NCBI GenBank assembly: GCA_030220185.1
Contig: JASPKZ010000422.1
Coordinates: 629,001-693,000 of the forward strand
DNA length: 64,000 nt
Direction: 5' to 3'
Origin: Diploptera punctata
Taxonomy: Eukaryota; Arthropoda; Insecta; Blattodea; Blaberidae
Positions 31,216 to 41,702 of this stretch are shown one piece after another. The notes beneath the pieces were generated by a model that was given only the letters and a program-made list of their open reading frames with translations, was not told the origin of the DNA and did not search any database. The translations under genes and the position numbers were made by a program. Positions within the stretch are counted from its first letter, which is position 1, and each line of letters starts with the position of its first letter.

Positions 31216-31529
31216 GGAAACAGGTAATTTGATCGAATTCCGTGAAGCTGAAGAAAAATACATGTTAATTTAACAACAAAAAAATGTCCCCCTCCTCAGT
31301 TCATAATATTAGGACTGAAATGAACGCACAATAATTTGAGTCAGATGGCCTAGACTTGAGGATTAATTTATAAAATCTAATACTCTCACAATTAGAAGAT
31401 TACTTCACTCAGCGTGGGCGATGCACGTGCCATCAGAATTCTCTGATACAATATCAATAATACCTCCTACCCCTTATAAATCGCTAGCCATCTTGTCACC
31501 TCCCAGGTGTACTATCCTTTTCTATAAAC

Positions 31530-31945
31530 ACACAACCTGGTGGTCTTGTGATCAGAACTTCTCACTACTGTACAGTTCATCAGGTTCTGCGATTAATTCC
31601 TGATCAGACTATAGCAATTCTTCCTTAAAGTAGTAGTAGTATGACTTTATTAGACAAAAAGTAAAATATTTACAATATTATTTACAAATATGGGTCGCAC
31701 GGGCAGTAAGCCGTACGTGCTGTTGACAGTCCGATACAATAAAGTAATAATTGCTACTAGTGAATTATTCCAGTAATTACCATGGTCTGCTGCGTCGTTA
31801 CCATTCATTACTCTCTCATCATATAATCGGAATAAAGTATCACTGCCTTCTTGGTGCCCCAACCTAAGAAGTGGGTTACAATTCCATTAAAGCCAGGAGA
31901 GAAACGTGAGACAACCTGGTGGCATTGAACCAAAATAAAATAAAA
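31530..31945 (+). mobile_element. SINE-B copy 3, interrupted
   Basis: The head region is at 31530-31627 and the body at about 31786-31945 (CCATGGTCTG, CAACCTAAGAAGTGGGTTAC, CCAGGAGAGA). They are separated by about 160 bp of foreign sequence that starts with AGT repeats. The head is very diverged. Confidence 0.72.
31628..31785. mobile_element. Unclassified insertion in SINE-B
   Basis: A 158-bp block (TAGTAGTAGTATGACTTTAT to ATTCCAGTAATTA) that replaces the centre of SINE-B. No terminal repeat or coding potential was seen. Confidence 0.45.
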
Positions 31946-32340
31946 ATGCAAGCTAACTAACTAACTAACTCGCTAGTTCTAATGAACCCGGAAGTTCATC
32001 AACGCATGGATTTAGCTCCCTATCCTGAGCTAATGTTTTATAATTATTCCCTGTGTAATTTACTTCACTCAAATCAAGGTTAATGTTATTCTCCCGTCTC
32101 GCTCTTAGCCTACCTACTTTCCATCTTGTTTTCCTACATGCCCCTCTTTCATTCACCATTCGTCCTACATGTTCTACCCATCATAGACTATGAAACATAA
32201 CTGTTCTTATTACATCTGATTTCCCATAACTCACTGTTAGATAGTTTTCTCCTTTCATCCATCTCTTCGGTCCAGATTTTTTTCTAAGCGTTTTATTCTC
32301 AAATAAGCCTACTCTTTCTCCTCTCTTAAAATAAGAGAAC
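31946..32340 (-). mobile_element. LINE-1 3' end fragment
   Basis: It starts at a CTAA/AGTT tail directly after SINE-B. The minus strand gives RARRENNINLDLSEVNYTGN and KTLAQDREL, plus the upstream C-terminal region, all shifted. Confidence 0.87.
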
Positions 32341-32392
32341 ATATTCTATTTATTTTAAATCAATTGTGAAATGATAAATAATTATTTTTTTG

Positions 32393-32645
32393 TCTAATGC
32401 CACCAGGGAATTGTAATCCATTTCTTAGGTTGGGACACCAGGAAGGCGGAGTTACGTTACCCCGATGATATGATGGGTGATAAATGATAATGAAGTACCA
32501 GGAGAGTTCTTAACCTAATTTCCAGACCATGGGCAATTATATGAATAATTCCCTTTTTCAGGAAAAATTCCTATGATCTGACCGGGAATCGAACCCGGGG
32601 ACCTCATAATCTGTAGTTAGAAACCCTGACCACTATCCAACGAGG
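32393..32645 (-). mobile_element. SINE-B copy 4, near full length
   Basis: The minus strand has the head near 32645 (complement of TAGCCTCGTTGGATAGTGGT), a clear box B (GGGTTCGATTCCCGGTCAGA), the body GCCCATGGTCTGGAAATTAG and the tail CCTGGTGGCATT. No duplication was found. Confidence 0.88.
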
Positions 32646-32944
32646 CTAAATATTTTGTTTTCTAAGGAAGTGACTTTTTCTTAATTAGTGTTAAACTATT
32701 TATATATCACAACTACAGATGTATTTTTTATTATTGAATCCATCTTCAGTGAAAATTGACCATCCTCCGTCCTATGCGAAAGTACGATTTTGAAATATGT
32801 CGACTAATCAATGACAAAGGTGAATTAGAACTAATCAAAAACTAGCAAACATTTATAAAAAATATTGACATTGTTTGAGCCAACAAATTAAGAGAAATAG
32901 ATTGTCTGGGACAAGTTAATTCTTAAATTGGCAATGAATCTTAT
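32646..32944. other. No feature recognised
   Basis: AT-rich spacer with no motif. Confidence 0.5.
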
Positions 32945-33262
32945 AAGATACACAGACAGGTGAATGGAGAAGTTTATATAACAGTGAGCTACATTATCTT
33001 TATGGGAAACCAGATGTAATAGGAACATAGAGTACGATGGGCAGGATATGTGGCACGAATGGGAATGAAAGAAGTGCATGGAAACTCCTTGTAGGAAAAA
33101 CAGATGCAGAGTCGCCGAGTAGGTAGGCAAAGAATGAGGTGATTTGAGGGAGTTATATTAAAAAAAGAAATAATTGAAAATATTAGCTCAGCGTAGGGAT
33201 GCATGTAGAGCTTATGTCCGCGCGGCCATGAACCCAGGGTTCGATAGTGCAAATGTGTTAGT
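32945..33262 (+). mobile_element. LINE-1 3' end fragment
   Basis: The plus strand has GTGAATGGAGAAG, GGCAGGATATGTGGCACG and GGGAATGAAAGAAGTGCATG, then the RMR...DLRE tail with deletions, ending at ATAGTGCAAATGTG. It contains internal losses near 33140. Confidence 0.85.
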
Positions 33263-33274
33263 TATCCTATAATA

Positions 33275-33613
33275 TATGTGTCCGCCGCTGTGGTCTCGAG
33301 GTAGCGTGATGCCTTGTCACGCAGCGGGACCGACTTTGATTCCCGGTCGGGACAGGCTCCTGGGTGAGTTTTTTTCCTGGGCTTTTCCTCACCTGTAAGA
33401 CAAATGCCAGGAAGCTTAGGGCCCAACAGTCCCCGAAAATCATCCGGCCATCATCATCATCCTTATCATTATCATCATCATCCTTCACCGGTGCGGAAAG
33501 CAACGGGAAGCTATCACACCTATAATTCCCTAGTAAAGCTGCAAAGCATAGCATGAAAATGCTATGATTGCAGTGAAAGACCTGCCCTCAGGCAGAATTA
33601 CTATGGATGGATG
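33275..33613 (+). mobile_element. SINE-A copy 3, complete
   Basis: The head, GTCCGCCGCTGTGGTCTCGA, is intact, but box B is altered (GACTTTGATTCCC), so the promoter may be weak. The 3' end is GGAT repeats. The flanks ATAATATATGT (33270 region) and ATAAGATATGT (33615 region) are a likely 11-bp duplication with one mismatch. Confidence 0.9.
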
Positions 33614-33789
33614 GATAAGATATGTATATACCCCTTACATCCAGCATGGGACCAAGGGTGCTCCCTAGCTGTAGTTTCTTAACCTGACCAGTTTAGTTAA
33701 GTTTATTCTCCTGCAGATGTCATGTGATTAATACATCGTCTCAATGAGATATGTAGAAGGTATTTTCTTTAGATGGATGAAGGTCGGTT

Positions 33790-34010
33790 AAACTTTGCAC
33801 AGAGACATTTTTATTCAGGCTTGCGGTCCTTTTACGAGCCTGAAAACCTTAAGAGTAGGGACTCATCACTTAAAGTCTCTCCCGGAGGTATTATCCTTTG
33901 GATTTTTTCCATCCTAAAAAACCATCGATCTCTGCCGGGTTTGAACCCGCGACCCTCTGGACTAGAAAGAAGCAAGGAACATAACCACTAGAGTCACCTT
34001 GGTCGACTAT
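33790..34010 (-). mobile_element. SINE-C copy 2
   Basis: The minus strand shows box B as the complement of CGGGTTTGAACCCGC, the GGATGGAAAAAATCC segment and the distal body. The head near 34005 is partly degraded. Confidence 0.85.
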
Positions 34011-34082
34011 CCTGTAAGATACATCGGTTTAATGTATTTAATATTTGTATTAAAACAATAGGAAAACGAAAGAGTAGAATTG

Positions 34083-34322
34083 TAGAATACAGGCTTTCAC
34101 GGCCGGGAATCATGATATTAGAAGATTTCGGGCTATAAGGCTGTGGTTCATAACTGGTATTTTTCCCAGACGTTTCTCCTTCGGCTACAGAGGGCAGGGA
34201 ACATCACTTGGAAGAACTCGCCACTGAAGATGTCCTCCATAGCCGAGAGAGAAACGTCTGCAAAATAAAGTTATGGACCACGCACGGTTTTATAGCCCGA
34301 AATCATCTAATATCTGAATGAG
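34083..34322. repeat. N repeat, inverted arms
   Basis: GATTTCGGGCTATAAGGCTG (from 34123) is mirrored by the complement of TTATAGCCCGAAATCATC (to 34312). Between them are ACGTTTCTCCTTCGGCTACA and its approximate complement, CATAGCCGAGAGAGAAACGT. The nested arms make a 240-bp foldback. AGACGTTTC phrases recall Penelope-like 3' ends, which is an inference only. Confidence 0.65.
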
Positions 34323-34839
34323 TAGAACTTATTTAAATTTACATATTATTATTCCTGTTTTTTTTTCTAGTTGTTGTAGGTCTCAGTTTTGTCCTTTTCA
34401 ACAGTGGTTATTTATTGTGAGGCAGGCGACCAATTCACCTGTCATTGTTTTGGAGGTCTTCCATGGGTCTTGGGGGTATCTGTTTTCCTAAACATGGCTT
34501 TTCTTTGCGAGACAGTCATCAGGCATTCTTTAAGATATGGCTTCTCTGTCCTTTTTTTTATGGAATAACGCACTAACATACAGTTTTATATGATTTTGTT
34601 TTCACTAAGGTCCGACACATTTAAATAACCGGCACGATAAATTAGTGATTCGTAATGCTTTTCGACTCTCGGCTCGTCGGCAGTGAAGTTTATGATGTCC
34701 CGTTCCGGCGGGTGAACCTACTATAGTCCAGTTCTGTAACTGTAGCGACCTTGATGAATCCAAAGGCGCGTGGCAGGAGGGAACATTGCAGAGTGGTGGA
34801 GGGAACTAGTAGCCATGCAAAAACATTTTCTGCTTAATA

Positions 34840-34842
<3 letters not shown>
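34323..34842. other. No feature recognised
   Basis: Mixed-composition sequence with no recognisable element or exon. Confidence 0.45.

Positions 34843-34893
<51 letters not shown>
34843..34893. repeat. (AAT)n microsatellite
   Basis: About 17 units ending at the SINE-A GGAT end (on the minus strand). Confidence 0.97.
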
Positions 34894-34894
<1 letters not shown>

Positions 34895-35229
34895 CCATCC
34901 ATAGTAATTCTGCCCGATGGCAGGTCCTTCACTGCAATCATAGCATTTTCATGCTATGTTTGCAACTTTACTAGGGAATTGTAGGTATGGTAGCTTCCCG
35001 TTGCTTTCCACACCGGTGAAGGATGATGATGATGATGATAATGATAAGGATGATTATGATGGTCATATGTTTTCGGGAACCATTTGGGCCTTAAAGTTTT
35101 CCTGACATTTGCCTTACAGGTGAGGAAAAACCCCGATAAAAACCTCACCCAGAAAAACTGCCCCGTCCGGTGATCGAACCCCTGCTGCGTGACAAGGCAG
35201 CACGCCACCTCGAGACCACAGCGGTGGAC

Positions 35230-35230
<1 letters not shown>
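34894..35230 (-). mobile_element. SINE-A copy 4 inside an AAT array
   Basis: Full-length on the minus strand. The head, near 35230, has the complement of TCCACCGCTGTGGTCTCGAG and box B is changed (GGGTTCGATCACC). Both ends join (AAT)n, which hides the target duplication. Confidence 0.93.

Positions 35231-35305
<75 letters not shown>
35231..35305. repeat. (AAT)n microsatellite
   Basis: About 25 units, continuous in sequence with the array at 34843-34893 if SINE-A is removed. Confidence 0.97.
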
Positions 35306-35307
<2 letters not shown>

Positions 35308-35754
35308 TAAATTATTATAAAAGGAACGTTATTCTATAAAGAACACTGCAAACCTGTTAGGTAACAAAACTATTCAGTAATATAGAACTCGTAGATAAGA
35401 AAATGCAACATGTAACTATTATGTTTTCTAGACGGAGCGTAGTACCTGCAATTCGCCCTCCGCTCTTACCGCACCATACACCAAAGATCCCTCAAATACG
35501 GATACAGAATTCAGAACTGCACTATAGCACTGTACCAAACTGCGTCATCACATTTTAATTTCCCACCTACGTTACCGTATGGGCAAGGGTTAGCAGTTGA
35601 ATTCCTTACAGTTAGAAAAACAAAGACATTATTCATCAAGAGGTACAGTACCTCAGAATCGGCCACTGGACGGTGTATTGTTGACGTCACAAAAAAAAAA
35701 CGATTCGTCAATTTAAGGGTTATTAGAAGAAATCGTTCACATTAACTTAAATTG
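35306..35754. other. No feature recognised
   Basis: Unique-looking sequence with no element signature or convincing frame. Confidence 0.45.
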
Positions 35755-35945
35755 ACACTAGAGCTAAAATTGGATAAGGTGGATTGACGACGTCCAGACA
35801 GATTGAAGAAAAACAGCTTAAGGAATACAGAAAACAAAATGAATGGATGGCTGTACAAGATCTAAGTACAAGGACCGTTAGACCCATAGAGAAACTCTGT
35901 GGTTAGACCATTCATCTTATACTTACTTTTATGTGCCGCACCTCA
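35755..35945 (+). pseudogene. LINE C-terminal tail fragment
   Basis: RxDDVQTD-like text (GATTGACGACGTCCAGACAG) is followed by LRNTENKMNGWL and a VxKLCG-like end, recalling the RWIDDVxxDLKK...W tail of RTE-like LINEs. Frameshifts are needed. It abuts the M foldback. Confidence 0.5.
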
Positions 35946-36372
35946 CAAGGGAACTGTCAACCATTGCATGCTGAAACCTTCCTCGAAATTTCTCCCAGAG
36001 AAGCGTTGTGATGTACCAAGGCCGTGTCCAAAAAAATGCCGATTTTAACTGCAAGTCACAGAAATGGAAGCCAGAATCCAGTAATGGCATCCACTGTACG
36101 GAGCAGATGGACTCAGTGCATTAGTAAGAGTGCAGTGGAGTGTGGCGGGACGCGGCGCGGACAGCAGGTAGTGAGGGTTATCTAATCTACCAATTCCTGA
36201 GTTGTGTTACTTCCCCATAGCTTAAACGAGAGATTTGATGCTGGATTTTAGTATCTTGCAGTTAAAAACGGCACTTTTTTGGACACGTCCTTTGTACATC
36301 ACAACGTTTATCTAGAAGAAAATGTATGGTACGTTTCGGCATGCAGTGGTTGGCAGTTCTCTTATTACAATA
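35946..36372. mobile_element. M foldback copy 2, complete
   Basis: Arms of about 100 bp: AAGGGAACTGTCAACCATTG at the left end and the complement of its relative (GGTTGGCAGTTCTCTT) at the right. Both include GTTGTGATGTAC or its complement and GTGTCCAAAAAA or its complement. A GC-rich centre (GACGCGGCGCGGACAGCAGG) lies between. No clear target duplication. Confidence 0.85.
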
Positions 36373-36524
36373 GCACGACCTCCTGGAGGAGTATTTTAAA
36401 CTTTGGAACATATACTTTTTTTGACCTTACAAAAACATGGAGGGCCTCGCCGAATGATCAGCTAAATCCAGGAACAACACGAACATTTGAGACGAAACAC
36501 GCCATTCTCTCACACATTCATGTT

Positions 36525-36730
36525 AAACATAGCGAATATAATGATGATTAGGTGGCCAGATGATGTTGGGAGTCTTTTTGGACCTTAAAAGTTTTCTGAA
36601 ATTTGTCTTACAGGTAGGAAAAACCCTGACAAAAAAACATTACCCAGGAAACGTGTCTTGACTGGGGATCGAACCCGGGCTAGCTGCATACAAATCTGCG
36701 GCGCTACCCCAGTACAGTAGCGGTGGACAA
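36525..36730 (-). mobile_element. SINE-A-related copy (variant head)
   Basis: The minus strand head reads GTCCACCGCTACTGTACTGG, with box B CGGGTTCGATCCCCAGTCA, then the SINE-A body (CTGTAAGACAAATTTC-like). The 3' GGAT region is missing. The head differs from other SINE-A copies between boxes A and B, suggesting a subfamily. Confidence 0.82.
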
Positions 36731-36828
36731 TTTCTTCTGAATCAATTAAAATTTAATTGAAAAATTATTTCATTTTAACAACTTTGGTCATATAAGACTA
36801 GAACATTTTTATTTGATCTTATTTACAG

Positions 36829-37127
36829 TGGGGCACGCCATAGTGTAGGCTACATGGTAGTTCACTACAAATCAGAAGATTGTGGGTTCGAGTTCCGATG
36901 GGGTCAAGATTCTTAAACTGACCTAAACCTTCTGGTGGTACCACGACACTGGGGGTTGGACTGACACTCTTATTAAAATGAATACCAAATGATATTCTGT
37001 GGGTAAAGGCAGGCATTGGCAGGGCTGACAACCCGGCTGACATCTCATAATGATTGTTTACAAAGGTGGGAGCAATGATCTCTTTCTATCCCAAGATGTC
37101 CTCAAGCCTGGATCATTTTACTTGTTT
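36829..37127 (+). mobile_element. SINE-D copy 1, diverged
   Basis: The tRNA-like head, GGGGCACGCCATAGTGTAGG, has box B GGTTCGAGTTCC and the body hallmark AAACTGACCTAAACCTTCTG, then GGGCTGACAACCCGGCTGAC. It ends near CTGGATCATTTTACTTG. Confidence 0.88.
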
Positions 37128-37715
37128 TTCTTTCTTTTTTTATATTTATTTAACTGTAATTATCATATATATTGATTTTCATGTAGGTTATGGGCCGTTA
37201 AATTCACCGTTCTCTCTCTGGTGTTCCGATCGGATTGCTAACTCTATGTCATGATCAGAGATAGAACAATTTCTTGGTACACACATCAGCGTATGGTTGA
37301 TGGACCATCGTACATGACGTCCGAGGGAAGGGGTTAGAATAGTTTTTTTGTACCGTCTAGTTACAGCAACAGTTTAGAATAGACACTTTACATTAGTTAT
37401 ATTTAACTCAAAATGCTCCGAACAGTCAGTGCGCAACTTTTATATTCCACCGAAGTATATTTTGTCTGTAAGTCTGATTCTTGCTCTTGTTTACACCTGG
37501 CCGCTATTCAGAGTGACCTCTACTGCATGGTTGAAGTTTTGTCAACCCCGCGTCATTGGAGGAGAGGTTTTATCTCTATTCTTGATATCCGGATACTTTA
37601 ATTTAAATTTATTTATGGATAGCAAATAAATCCAGAAATAAAAAAAAGACTGCTATTATAGGGGTGAGCCAAGCTGTTTATTGCATCGTACCTAGGTGCA
37701 GAGTTATGATACTTG
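37128..37715. other. No feature recognised
   Basis: No repeat or coding signature is convincing in this interval. Confidence 0.45.
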
Positions 37716-38010
37716 TTATATTGGCTGGGGGACCCGACATGCCGACCACATGTCACTAGCTGGCTGATTGTCCAATTATGCGATTAACACATGTGGTTAT
37801 GAGATCAGCACTCGGCTGGTAGATCAGGTGTGTAGTGCCATGGAATTGAAGTACAGGGGAGATTCTGATCAGAACGTGAGTATCATAGCATTCTCAACCT
37901 GATTGCAGCTACCCAAATTGCCCCATGGTGCTAGGTGCGTACTGTTCCCATACACTAGCCCAAATTTCAAGAGAACATTTCTTCACGCACAGCGCGCGTC
38001 CCGTAACTCT
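37716..38010. mobile_element. SINE-E composite, rearranged
   Basis: 37716-37850 reads in the plus-tail order (GACCCGACATGCCGACCACA). 37895-38010 reads as the minus-strand head side (GCAGCTACCCAAATTGCCCC). The two parts point in opposite directions, so this is a rearranged or double insertion. Confidence 0.65.
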
Positions 38011-38203
38011 GAGCCAAAAAATGAAGCCTTAGACTGCTATGTCTCTGTGTTTCTTTTGTTCTCTTGATAGGCGTGTTAACTCCCCATTAAATATGACGAT
38101 GTTTACATAGACCATCTGATGGATATGATTAATGATGATTAGGGGGCGGTGATGTCTCATGGACGTGCATTTCCTGACATTTCCTTTATTTTCTCTATTT
38201 ACT

Positions 38204-38276
38204 CCATGGTGCGACAGACCTAGAAGACCATTGGCCTACCAATCACCTGCTAGACTCACATACACATGTGCCATTT
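38204..38276 (-). mobile_element. SINE-E tail fragment
   Basis: ATGGTGCGACAGACCTAGAA and ACACATGTGCCA match the 3' end of SINE-E, as at 40408-40475. Confidence 0.6.
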
Positions 38277-38994
38277 ATAAAGGAAGACACTCATCCACTC
38301 ATATGTGGTGCACAGGGGGATGGTCGGTGGATCTGAAAGTCAGTCCTCCCTGCCAAGTCCAATGGACTCGTGAACCATTAGTGGGGTCGGCAGAAGATGA
38401 GTATCCTGTCGTACTACATGCTTATTTGTTGGAGCCTGCGGGCTCTATGTCGGCCCACAACGGCAACCGGACGCGTCCCTGGAAGGCACTCCAGGACACG
38501 GCTCGGATCAGCGTAGCGCGGAGCAACTTCGCTGATTCCCAGCTCAGCCTACGCGCTCGTGGTCGCCAGGAGATGAGTACCTGGATGTACTAGAATCTCA
38601 CAATGCCGGGCTTGAAGGAATCAAAGCCCTAGCCCTAGCGTCCCTGGAGGTAGAACATGGAGATTGTCGGTGGATCTGCGATACTCCCAAGCAAAGCAGT
38701 CCTCCCTGCCAGGCTCATGAACCAACTGTGGGATCGTCAGAGTTGAGCGTCCTGACGCACTATGTAGCTCAGCAATTTCCACGAAGTTGCGACTCCCGGA
38801 GTGTTGGTTTTATTGCCCGTGAACATGAATATGTAATCGCGAAGTAGATAAGGGAGGACAAGTCTGAGACTTGGGAATATGGTCGAAGTGACCGAGGTGT
38901 CCCAAGGGGTAGAGAATGGGGTTCACTCATATGAAGTTCCCCAGCATTAGAACTGAATTATCAACTTGGGTTCTCTATTTTATTTAGGTACAGG
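38277..38994. other. GC-rich unclassified block with internal duplication
   Basis: GC content is higher than in the surroundings at 38290-38830. GGTGGATCTG followed by CAGTCCTCCCTGCCA occurs at about 38326-38355 and again at 38670-38712, each followed by a GTGAACC or ATGAACC phrase. A 144-codon open frame (38159-38593) crosses a SINE-E fragment and has no recognisable domain. Probably an unclassified repeat. Confidence 0.5.
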
Positions 38995-39303
38995 GGCACG
39001 CCGTAGCGTAGTGGTTAAGGCACTGCGCTACAAGTCGGAAGGTCGAGGGTTCGAGTCCCGGTGGGGTCAGGATTTTTAAACTGACCCAAACCTTCTGGCG
39101 GCACTATGGCCCTGGGGTCGACTCAGCCTCTAACTGAAATGAGTACCAGACGCTTCTTCTGGGGTAAACGCGGCCGTCACGCAGGGCTGACAACCCGGCT
39201 GATATCAAGTGCCGATTGTCAAGAAAAAGTGGGAGCCTTAACCTCCTACAACCCCAAGGGTCTCCTGAGGCCTGTAGTGGGATCACTTTACCTTTACAGG
39301 TAA
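38995..39303 (+). mobile_element. SINE-D copy 2, complete
   Basis: The best SINE-D in the window. The head, GGGGCACGCCGTAGCGTAGT, has box A TAGCGTAGTGG and an exact box B, GGTTCGAGTCCC. The body is GACCCAAACCTTCTGG..., GGCCGTCACGCAGGGCTGAC. It ends at the junction with an inverted partner. Confidence 0.92.
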
Positions 39304-39305
39304 AA

Positions 39306-39597
39306 TATCCTACTATAGGATATAAGAGACCTTTGGGGTAATAGAAGGTTAAGATTCCACTTTTTCTAGACAATCGGCATTTGATTTCAGCCGGGTTGTC
39401 AGCCCTGCGTGACGGCCGCCTTTACATCAGAACAATTTTCTGGTGCTCATTTTCGTTAGAGGCTGAGTCGACCGCTGATCCGTGGTGCCACCAAAAGGTT
39501 TAGGGTCAGTTTTAACAATCCTGACCCCATGGGACTCGATGCCTCGACCATCCGGTTTTAACGTATTGCTTTAACCTACTACGCTACGATGCTCCCC
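39306..39597 (-). mobile_element. SINE-D copy 3, inverted tail-to-tail with copy 2
   Basis: The minus strand carries the same family from head (near 39597, complement of GCATCGTAGCGTAGTAGG) to tail (near 39306). The tails meet at TATCCTACTATAGGATA. The pair can fold into a stem of almost 300 bp. Confidence 0.9.
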
Positions 39598-39870
39598 CCT
39601 TGCTACTTTATTTTAACTGCCAAAATTCTTCACGATGCTGGAATGGTACTGGCCCCATACTTACCGAATTTCCATGAGAATTTTTCCCCCATGGAGACCC
39701 CAACCAGCGCATGTCCCGTAGTTATGGGCTATGGCTCGGGATTGGCATTTATCTTACAGTTCAAGAAAACCCAACCTCAAGCAGGAAATTCAACCTGACC
39801 AGGAATCAAACCCGAACCCACAGCATGAGAGGTAACGATATTGCACCTAATCAAGGCGATAGCCTTTAAC
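39598..39870 (-). mobile_element. SINE-E fragment followed by a tRNA-headed fragment
   Basis: 39615-39730 carries the SINE-E body and head side (GGCCCCATACTTACCGAATT, ATGGAGACCCCAACCAGCGC). 39740-39870 has GGATTGGCATTTATCTTACA and, on the minus strand, a GGGTTTGATTCC box B, resembling SINE-A with a different head. Confidence 0.6.
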
Positions 39871-39879
39871 AATCTTGGA

Positions 39880-40190
39880 ATGTAGTCATGTGTCATTAAC
39901 TGGCACTATTGAACCGTGGCCGCGCGAACATAAACTCTCCATACATATGTTAATGTCATTCCCTGTACAATCTACTTCCCTCAAATTATGGTTAATGTTA
40001 TTCTCCTACCTCACTCTTGATCAACCAAATAAGCATTTTCGCTCATTTTCCTACAAGAAGTTTCCATGTCCATCTTCCATTCCCTATTCGTGCCACATGT
40101 CCTGTCCATCACAGTATATGAGACTTAACTGTTCTTATTATATCAGATTTCCTATAAAGATCATGTGTTCCACATTCGCCTGTACCATTA
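39880..40190 (-). mobile_element. LINE-1 3' end fragment
   Basis: The minus strand holds the tail (complements of GGAATGATT-type, RWENN and GHVARM codons) from CACTATTGAACCG to about CATGTGTTCC. The AGTT end is eroded. Confidence 0.85.
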
Positions 40191-40859
40191 GATTACGTAT
40201 TTGTATTCTTGTGTGTACGTGTATTTTATACATGTTCATTTTTTACATTGACAATAATGTTATTGATGAAACGGATTGTGTTAATTGAAGCTCAATCCAC
40301 AAGTTGTCTTAACGACTGAAAGACCATGAGGTAACATTCAATTTGAACTACACCGAGGTTTTAATACTGGCATCCCGCACAAGAGTGCCAAACGGTTCTT
40401 TTTATCCAGGCGCGTCAGGCCTAGAAGATCCTTGTCCTACCATTCGACTGCTGGCCTCACACCCATTTGTCATTCAAACTCTTTAAAACATAAAACTTGT
40501 ATGAATGCGTGAATTAAAATGCTGAAAATTTTCAGAATAAAGTTATAACAAGTATATTTAATTGAGAATTGCATACTAATTTCAACAAATTTTGAAACAT
40601 TGTTTGAAAGTGTGATGAGCTGTCCATTTGTTAACATGTGCCGGATACGTTTTGAAATCTGCATTCGTTATGAAGTTTTAATTGGATTAATAGGAAGACG
40701 TCTAGAATTGTACCCCCTATGCATACAATGATGCAACAACATGCAGATAAATCATTAACATCCAGACCTATCCTCCATTTAGAAAACGTCAGTCAGGCAG
40801 GAACTAACTAAACAAATTTCCCAGCAAGTAGAATTCATGGTTCAATTATGATGGTTTAT
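40191..40859. other. Unrecognised except a SINE-E tail at 40408-40475
   Basis: GGCGCGTCAGGCCTAGAAGA and ACACCCATTTGTCA match SINE-E tails. The remainder has no motif. Confidence 0.45.
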
Positions 40860-41215
40860 GGAATATACCGGATGTAACTAAACCCCCATTACACACTTTG
40901 AGGACGTGTAGTGAGGACCAGTACGTCTTCATTTAGCACAGGATCTCATGTCCGGAAACGTACCGTTTTCCCGCTACACGCAAAATACCACAACATACGT
41001 CCCGCATTTTCGTCGCCAAAGAGTTGCACGTTCTCCCGGCTTGACCCCGCTAGACTACTACTTGATTTACGAGACCCCTGTGACATCCGAGGAAGACCTA
41101 CTGGCTCTGTTTATGGCTGCGGTAAATGTTGCAGGACGAAGGTTTGGTGACTGTGTGTATTATAGCGTCACTATGCTGGTTGTCCAGCGGTTCGCTTTGT
41201 CATCATAGTGAGGCG
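40860..41215 (+). pseudogene. Mariner-like (DUF4817-type) transposase C-terminal relic
   Basis: The frame from 40948 reads RSPGLTPLDYYLIYETPVTS and then EEDLLALFMAAVNVAG. I recognise the LTPLDFFLWG...YxxPVxSEEDL end of mariner-like transposases that carry an N-terminal DUF4817. The last catalytic Asp (normally RSPDLTPLD) is Gly in the first position, and the LWG stretch is deleted. The N-terminal part is absent. A matching N-terminal fragment lies in another element at 58560-58745. No ends were found. Confidence 0.6.
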
Positions 41216-41702
41216 ATAATACCTACTTCACATTGTTGTATAATTTAACACAAATTTAAAATAGTATCTACTGATTAACTTTTCCGTTACTTTGTTAGAT
41301 GGATTGATTAAACCACTCTGTCTAACAGACAACGGGATACGTTGCCATTTTAAGGGTTAATTAAATTTTATGGTACGTAGGTACAATCTGCTAAAGCAAA
41401 CAAGTGACTGGTAGAGGAATATTTAATTCCAGGTTTCAGGTAAACCCCTTTTTTAATGATCTGATTTAGCTTTTATTTTATTTTTTATTTTTTGAGAATA
41501 GCTTTCTCATTTTACTTTAATAGCATATACAGAGTTTTGTTGACAAAATCGAAAATTCCGACCGATAGACGATCTTTGAATTTTAGTTTCAAGTTAACTA
41601 CGTTACTCCTAATGGTACTATTTTCTGGTTAACTGCTCGAGTTTTTTTTTTTTTTTACTGAGTTATATGGATGCCCAGTTTGGTTCCGTATAAATTATAT
41701 AT
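41216..41702. other. No feature recognised
   Basis: AT-rich interval with no element signature. Confidence 0.5.

Noticed and set aside
38159..38593. 144-codon open frame
   Set aside because: It includes a SINE-E tail in antisense and has no recognisable domain. The GC-rich content makes long chance frames likelier.
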